In this document: positions 52,001 through 61,000 of the stretch, in pieces
Position numbering within the stretch: position 1 is the stretch's first letter
Layout of the letters: each line of letters begins with the position of its first letter
Assembly: GCA_030762175.1 (NCBI GenBank)
Contig: CM060842.1
Coordinates: forward strand, 50,622,501 to 50,686,500
DNA: 64,000 nucleotides
Reading direction: 5' to 3'
Source of the DNA: Metallyticus violacea
Lineage: Eukaryota; Arthropoda; Insecta; Mantodea; Metallyticidae
Program-made: the position numbers and the translations under genes
The notes under the pieces: model-generated
Told to the model about the DNA's origin: nothing
The model's input: the letters and a program-made list of their open reading frames with translations, nothing else
The model's database searches: none

Positions 52001-55000
52001 TGGTGAGTGAATTGAATCTGGTATGTCTTAGCCAGCAATTTGAGATAGGAAACCCAAGATCAAAGGTTTCAAACTTAAATGCTAGGACTTAAAAGTTTCA
52101 AAAGGTATCCCTTCCTTTTATTTCATTTCTTTATTTACCCAAAGTATCATATATAACTGTCATTATCAATACAAAGACAAAACAAGTTTGTCAAAAAACA
52201 TTTTAAAATAAAAAGTGATTTTCAAGTCAAAAATATAAACAGGTATTTTTAATACATTCTGAAAAAAACATTAAAATATTTATTTTACATATATACATAT
52301 ACATTAACATTTACATTTTGAGAGCATAGATCTCTCCTAACTGTCTAACTCTCCTCCTGTCTTCTTTGATTGAATAAAATTCTTGCTTTATTAAGTAATT
52401 TTTAACTTCTCTTAATTTTAGGATCTATCAAATTTTATTTTTTATATCATTTGGCAGTAGATTGCAAAATATTGCTCCATTGCACCTCAAAGAATTGCAG
52501 TTCAAGCTAACGCCTTGTAACATATTGAAATGTAATATAGTGTGGATAGGTTCTATTAAGGAATCTTTCCTTGTATATCTCAGTAGCTCTTACAGCGCAA
52601 ACTCTTGTTTCCCCATAAATTAGGTGCATGTTGGCAAATTCAGCAAAACTGTAACATTCATTTGATGAATTATTTTGTCTTATATCCTTTGGTTACAAAA
52701 CAAACAACTGTTGCATGAAACAATTCACAGATATCTCACAACATTAGGAAAAAAGTAAAATCATGAATTCATTTCAAATAAATGAATTCCTATTAGCACA
52801 CCAATGTAGTGGTATGCAATCATGTGCCTAGCCTGAAATTTTGTAGATTATTTTAATGCTAATTATAAAAAATGCAGTTCTTTAGTTTTTTATTTGAAAT
52901 TTATTAATTGAAAGTGCTAGGAAAAATACAAACTACAAGGGATCTCCATCAATCTGGCCTAGGCTATTTTGGTTGTGCCTCCTTGTGATTACAGAAATTT
53001 TAATACAATGATGATTTTATTCTAACCCTTTATCTAAATTCTAATAAATTAAATAAAGTACAAAATTTCCACCTTGAGTACATCAGACTCCATTCCCCAG
53101 TTCATCATCAGTAGCCTACTGGAATTCCAGGGGACCAGGCTCTGACCCAACCAAGGCACTACAATAAATATTTCACTTACTGTACCTAAACCAATTATTT
53201 TGTTAACTAACTACAATCCCTACAAACTACTAATTCCTTTATTTCTCAAATACCATCTATAACACTGCATGTTTTCATTTTCTAGAGTAATTTCCAATAT
53301 CCCAAGCTCAATAATTTAATAAATTTAATATAATTTCACTCCCAACATTCCCATACCAATGACATTTTTCATTATCATACAGATATTCTTTATAATTTAA
53401 AATTTATCTAAATCTTTCAACTGATCATTTCCATTTCATTTTTACCTTCCAAAAAAACTCCCCTAATTTGGATATCTGCTCAAGATATTCAAAGATCTTT
53501 CTCAACAGAATTCCTTTATTTCTCATTTCTTACTAATTTCCCTCCAAATATTTGTGACTTTACATTGGAAGATAATATGGATTTCATCTTCCTTTTCCCC
53601 ACTGATGGGATACATTCCTGGAATAACATCTACCCTCATTCCCCTTAAATTCCAAACACTTAATCAAAATCATGCAATCCCTTATCTTTCATTTTTCTCG
53701 CAAATTAATATATACTCTCCTTTTCTGAATCATCTTTTAATTCCTTATAATATGCTAGTGAGCTTTTCTCCCTAATCTGGGAAAATAAAACTTGCCTACC
53801 CATATCTTCCATTCTTGAACTCACTTCCCTCCAACAACCTCTTCTAAAATATCCAATTTTAACCCAAAAATCTCCTAACCCATTTTTAAATAACTGTTCT
53901 CTAATTTTGTTCAATCAGGTATTAGTCATTATACCCAATTTTTTTTTCTTGACATTTCAGGCATATTTTCACAATGTCAGTGTCCAATTGCTCTGGAAAC
54001 CTAAATAAATATTTTAATACTTTCTCCATCATTAACCGTCTGACACTTACCTTTCCTAACTCTATCAGTGCTCCTGCATTTGCAGCATTATTGGGAACTC
54101 CCAAAATTAATTTACAGAAAATTCTTAGTATTAAATCCACATTGCACCATCCCTGCTCTATACCCCAAATTTCCCCTCCATAAATCCATCTTGATTCAAC
54201 CAAGGCAGAATAAAGCCTTTCAAACCACTTGATATTCATTACTGGCATTCTATATAAACATTTTCTTATTGCTTTCATGGCCATTTTCCCTTTATCAATG
54301 CAGTTTCTGTTTTTCCCAGCCTTCATTACTACTCAACTTTATACCCATATATGAGAATTCACTAACTGCCTGAATTCCTGCATCTGCCATGAACCATTTC
54401 TCATCCTTATGCAGTTTATTTCCTTCTTAAAAACCATTATTTTAGTTTTATTCTGATTCACCTTCAATCTCCTCTCTTCACAATACTGATTGATCTCACC
54501 TATAGCTAACTTTAAGCCAATTACTGATATTGAACATACCACCAAATCATCTGCATAAAGTAACCCAGGAATATCAACATTATTAATTATAGGCATGTGA
54601 GTACAAACATGTTTCAAGCTATCCAAAATATCATCAATAAACAAATTAAACAATATGGGGCTTAATTTACAACCTTCCTAATACCTCTCTCCTGTCCTAC
54701 AGCATTAGTAACTTCCCCAAAGCCACACTTGACACAAAATCAGTTTTGATAATATAACTCCTGTAATATACTGATCATGTTCCCACTTAGAACCTTCTTA
54801 CTTAATTTGCACCATGGAACTTCTCTATCCACCCTATCATATGCTTTTTCTAAATCAATAAATATAGAGTACAATCTACCTCTTTTCTTTTCTAAATATT
54901 TACCTATCATCATTTTAATTATAAATATATTATCCAATGTTCTCTTTCCTTTCCTGAACCCAGTTTGATAGGGCAATATCCTTTGGTATTCTTCTGACCA

Positions 55001-58000
55001 ATTTTGAATTCTCTCTGCCAACATTCCTGTAAAAATTACTTTAGGTATTAATTATACTAGAAACAAATAAGTTTATTTAGAATATCAAGGAGGCATGAAG
55101 CCAATTTAATATAAAATTTAATGCTCCGTAACATGCCTTTCTGAGCCTCAATGGCTGATAACTTCATTATTTTTCCTATTCAAAATTACCCCTCTACATA
55201 AAGTGAAAAATGTTGTTCATTAACATCCTATGCTACAGCTAAAATAACATAATATGGCTATATTACACAGAAACACTTTCTTCATCATCAGTTATCTCTA
55301 CTTATCAACAAAATAATAAAAAAATGATTTATTTTTATACAGATGTCCTTAAATAGCTGATGTTAATGATTAATTAAAAATATAAAGTATAAAATAGTGC
55401 AACTAATTTGAAAATATTTGTGCTTAAAGATAAGTTTTGTAATGTGTCATGTTACTAGATTTTTTAAAAAATTGGTTAATAATTAAACATTTAGAATATT
55501 TATTTGTTTGCTAGTAAGTATTTTATTTATTTATTTGTTTAATACTACTGTAGATAGTGGCAATACTAATGATGAGGATTATAATAAGCATAATTAACTT
55601 GAAATGCTAAAAGCATAATTAGTTTAGCAAAACCTTTTTATCTGTAATGAAATTAATTTTATTACTACTATGTTTAAAACAGATATAGTTTTTAGCAGTA
55701 ACAATAATATTAGTTTATGCACATACAAGTAGTTAAAGATGAAAATCAGTTTTGTTACTAATAGGAAACTCATCATAAGCAAAAATGGAATAGAAAAATG
55801 ACATAATGTCCTTCTTTATCAATTTTTTTATCTTGCTTCAACTGATTAATGACAGTTCTGTTTCAGAATGATAAGAATTTATTATTTTACTTATAATTGA
55901 TATACAAATATTCACAGAGTAGGGGATTTAAGGGGAAGATATATAGAGAGGTAAATGTCTAGCATAAACTTCGAAACTGGAAATGAAATTAACAAATCAG
56001 AATCGCCATTAGCTCTAATCTAGTCATAATAAAAGAAGGAAATATTCAACCAATAAAACAGATATAGTAATAAATTAAAAGCCACAAAACATGTCTTTAT
56101 CAGTTATTCAAAATCAGAATCTGTATCTATAAATATCTAAAGATAGCCATGACTAACTTACATGTATCACATATATCAGCAAGTCATAAAGGCACAGACT
56201 CATAAATGGGATTTGATTCCCATCATCTTCCTTTAATTAAAACAATATGTATTTTCCCAATTTATTATGTTATCTCATTTATCACTCATGTTCACTATCT
56301 GTGATGCCTAAATACTATTAAAATGCAAAGAAGTTCAGTTAGATAACAATGATCATTAGTTTGTTCATACTGCATATATCTCACTGAATTTATCTGAATC
56401 CTGTAACCAATAATACTCTTTTGAATGTTTACACAGTAGTTATAAGCGTTTTTTAACTATAAATATGTGTCCAAATTATGTATACTTCTTGTTTCTTATC
56501 ACAAGGTTTTAGACTTTAACATAGGTGAAAATAGTAATATATGTAAATCTTAGTAATATTATTTTTAATTTAACTTAATTTAACAAATAAAAATATATAT
56601 TAATAATATCATATGAAAGTATTCTAAAATGATATATGAAAGCTGTCACAGATGAATCAATACATTTATTTTGGCTATGAGCCTTACAATGATAGCATAA
56701 AATATAACAAGAATTGTTTATTTATAGCTCGAGAAAACACATCTGCCATAATTGAAGTGCGTCTGAGACCAAAGCATTCTCAATGGAGATACCATATGGA
56801 TGTCTTTGCAGATGGGAAGAGAGTCTACTTTGACAGAGTATCTTTAAGAGTTCAACATTTTTCAGGTATGTTCAAAAGAGTAGTTGTTTGTATTGTTGTT
56901 AATAAATGTTTATTTTGAAATCCATGCAGTTTACTACATAGTATTAATAATATTAATCACATATTTATGTTTTACAGGAGTGACTGTGTACATGCCTACA
57001 TATATCCTAAACCAATCAGAGATAATAATGATGTTTGAATCAGGTGCAGGAATAGAAGTCGTGGAGAACCAAGGCTATATGACCACCAGAGTGTACTTAC
57101 CCTGGTCATTTATGGTGAGCTCATATTCATAATCCTTTATCCTTAATTTAATAGCAGCATGTTACAATAGACTTCATCATAACTTATACATTATCAATGC
57201 ATAAGACAAAATATATACATGTAGCAAGAAAGAAATTATAATCCACTAAGACAACTATTTTGAATTAAAACAATATCAAACATTAATGGATATCATTGTA
57301 TGATTAGTTGAACTACACACTCTTAAAGCTTCACTTACTTTTTATAAAAGTATGGAACCGGTTTCGAGAACATTTGTTCCCATCTTCAGCCATGCTAAGG
57401 TTCAACTGTCGGATCATTCGTTGAGCTGTGGGAATGTAAATTCTGCTCTGGTGGCGGTGTGATAAACTTGTAGTTTATGTTTTCATCCCCGACAATGTCG
57501 AAGTTCATTATGCTGTTTTTGTATTTGTAGATGTAGATTTTCTCCCAGGTTGCTAATTCTGTAGGTCCTTGTACTGATTTTAATAATTTTGTTTTATTTA
57601 TTATGTCGTGATTTTGTGTCCAAAAATGATATGCTACTGCTGATTTCTCTATTTGCTTGTACTTTATGTTCCTGAAATGTTCCTTTAACCGTGTGCCAAT
57701 GTTTCGCTTTGTTTTCCCTATGTAGATTTTTTCACATTGCACAGTGCAGAATGTGAAAAAATCTACATAGGGAAAACAAAGAGAAACATTGGCACACGGT
57801 TAAAGGAACATTTCAGGAACATAAAGTACAAGCAAATAGAGAAATCAGCAGTAGCATATCATTTTTGGACACAAAATCACGACATAATAAATAAAACAAA
57901 ATTATTAAAATCAGTACAAGGACCTACAGAATTAGCAACCTGGGAGAAAATCTACATCTACAAATACAAAAACAGCATAATGAACTTCGACATTGTCGGG

Positions 58001-61000
58001 GATGAAAACATAAACTACAAGTTTATCACACCGCCACCAGAGCAGAATTTACATTCCCACAGCTCAACGAATGATCCGACAGTTGAACCTTAGCATGGCT
58101 GAAGATGGGAACAAATGTTCTCGAAACCGGTTCCATACTTTTATAAAAAGTAAGAGAAGCTTTAAGAGTGTGTAGTTCAACTAATCATACAATGATATCC
58201 ATTAATATGATTGGCTTCACTGTGTTTAAGTTCCAATTTTACATTTAAGTAATATCAAACATAATAAAATTCTATATATAGCAGCTACACATCTAAAAGC
58301 AAACTCAATTGATGAGTAGTGTTGAAAACTATACTTATTCATATATAAAATTTCATCAGGGAGGATTAAAAAATAACATTATAAGAGGAAATATTCAATA
58401 TATTTTGTCCTTCATATAAGGCATGCAAGTGCTACATTTGAAATTTATTGAAAGTGCTAAGAAAAATGCAAGGGGTTTCCACCTATCTGGCCCAGGCCAC
58501 TTTAGGTGTACCTTCTCGCGATTACAGAAATTTTAACACAATGATAATTTTATACTAACTCTTTAAGTAAATTCTAAATTATTAAAGTATAAAATTTCTA
58601 CCTTGATTGCATCAGACCCCTGTCCCGGTTCATCAGCAGTAGCCTACTGGAAAGTGGTACATAATGTGCAAGAATTTGAATCAGGTTTGGGTATTCAAGT
58701 GCTATACTGAATTTTTCCTTACTCCAAAAGACAAGTGTTGCATAGTCTTTGGCTCTTCTGACTCTTGAGTTCCTAAGTATAAATATTATTTCATTCTACA
58801 TCTTCCTGAAGATATTATCAGTGTGTGATATTAATGGTGATAAATAAATTAAAACCATTTTTCCCAGATTACTGATATATAGATATAATTATCTATATAT
58901 CAATAAGATTATTCATTAAAATAAACCTGGCTTTACTGCTCTACTCCCTTTAACATCATATCATTTAGATATTAGACTTGTTGAATAATTCAATAATTGT
59001 GGTGATATGACTATTCTTGAGCATAGACTTCAAAAAAACAATCTCCATTTTGAGAGGAATAAAATAAATTGCTGTGAAGATAAAATTAATTTAAGATAAG
59101 GTAGGAATAAATTGTGCAGTATATTTAACTTTTCCTTTCATCAAGGCATGTGTTTTGTTATTGCATGCTCTCTGACATAAAAAAGCATAAGCAACATGAT
59201 GCAATTCTCTAAAGCTATTTATTGATATTTCAGAACCAAACAAGTGGCCTCTTTGGCAACTGGAGCTATGAGAAGCTGGATGATTTCACCCTTCCAAATG
59301 GTTTGCCAGGAGGAGTTGGGTCACAACTAAATAATTTTGAAACAGTTCACAAAGGCTTTGCAATCCACTGTAGGTCATATCTTTAATTTTTATAAACTGG
59401 TTAGAATTTTGTAGAAATGAGGTATCTAAAATTTAATTAGAATCAAGAAAAAGATGGTGCTGTTCAGCAAAGATAAAATACTAAACATTAATAAAATATC
59501 TATAAAATAAGATATGCACATTCTTGATATAAATAATGTACTTACGAAGCTGTTGACAATGGAGTAGCAATATAACCTAAATTTAGGTATTAATTTTTTA
59601 CATCTCTCTCTCTCCTGAAATGCATCTTACTTTTGTGTGAGCGGAGTTTAGTGTAAAAAATGAATATCTAAGTTTAGGTTACATTCTTGATAAGTTTATG
59701 TTTTAGGCCCTAAAGTGGCAAAAAACATGGTTTAGAATGCCAATTTTGTGATAAAAATAAATTTATATGTAAAATATGTTGTTAAATAATGCTAAGTGTT
59801 TTGTATTGAAGTCATTAACTCTGCTGCTTTCCAATATTTTTCACAAATAGAGGATATTTAGAGGTATCTGGATATCACTGAAGGTGATCTTGATCTATTG
59901 CACAGTGAAAAGAGTGATAAAGAAATCAGTCCAGTTCTATTCAAGTGCTTTCCAGGCAATTTTGACCCTTAATTAATCAAAACTATATTTTTCCATGGAT
60001 AATCAGGACTTTGGAAATAAGTTTTGCTAAGTCAGCATTACATTATATATTATGTATATCTTTACAAACAGAGCTGTGAACAAAATGCTTATCATACAAC
60101 TCACAGTGGCCAGGATGGAAGTAGGCAAAGTGTAATAATAGTAACCTGTTCAATGTTTGAAGTAGTACTTGAATAATAAAAGAAAATTTTATTATTCCTG
60201 ATACTTGTATGTTTCATTTAACAACAGGAGATAGAGGAAGAGGTACTCAGGACATTTTTGTTTGGATCTGGAAATGCAATATGGTGCCTTAAGAAATACT
60301 TTTTTAACATTAACTATAAATCTGTTTACCTCAGAAAAGTGTGTCTCACTTTCTCAGCAATCCTATGATTATAGAACTAAGTTGGTATTAGGTGACACTG
60401 CACTGTACCAACTAGTAGTGAAGTGCAGTATCGCCTAATACCAACTTAGTTATATAATTTAACAAACTTCACTGTTCCTAACTTCTTTTAAGTTTATAAT
60501 CCTATGCATGTTAATGTGTCATATATTGTTCCTAAGATACTTGACTAATTTCACCATATAAGTTGCAGCATCCATAACAGTAGCACAGCATTTGTGTACC
60601 TCATACAAGATGGCCAAAGCATATTACAAGTTCAGTTAAAGAGCTTACATATTGAAGAGTAATTAATAGTATTTATGATTTGCACATTAGAAGATAGGGC
60701 CAAGCATCAACTGCATTGGCAACATGACTCCCCTGGAATCTGTGGTTCCAAATATTCTCATTTTTTAAAACTTATTTCTGATATTACTTACATGTTTGTC
60801 ATATGTAAGCTGTATATAAGCTTTCTGCAATGTTGCTCAGTATGGGATTTGTCTTGAAGTGTATCTTTCTAATTATTCATGCAGTTTATTATTCTGGAGT
60901 TTGGAATGTATCAATATAAAATGCATAAATAAGTATCATATGTATCACTATCATTTTTATTTTGGGTTTTATTTCTTTAATAACTTCACTCATTTATTAC

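Larger units (their letters stand above)
57284..58250. mobile_element. Penelope-like element PLE-7, near-perfect fold-back; 12-bp target duplication
   Basis: Flanked by AATATCAAACAT at 57272-57283 and 58251-58262. Two arms of about 455 bases are inverted copies meeting around 57739-57750. Each arm encodes the same truncated nuclease end (about 113 residues, identical in both), then a hammerhead-like motif and the PLE tail. The right side adds the unique 3' end (tggcttcactgtg, gttccaatttt). No RT. The near identity of the arms implies a recent insertion formed as a unit. Confidence 0.94.
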
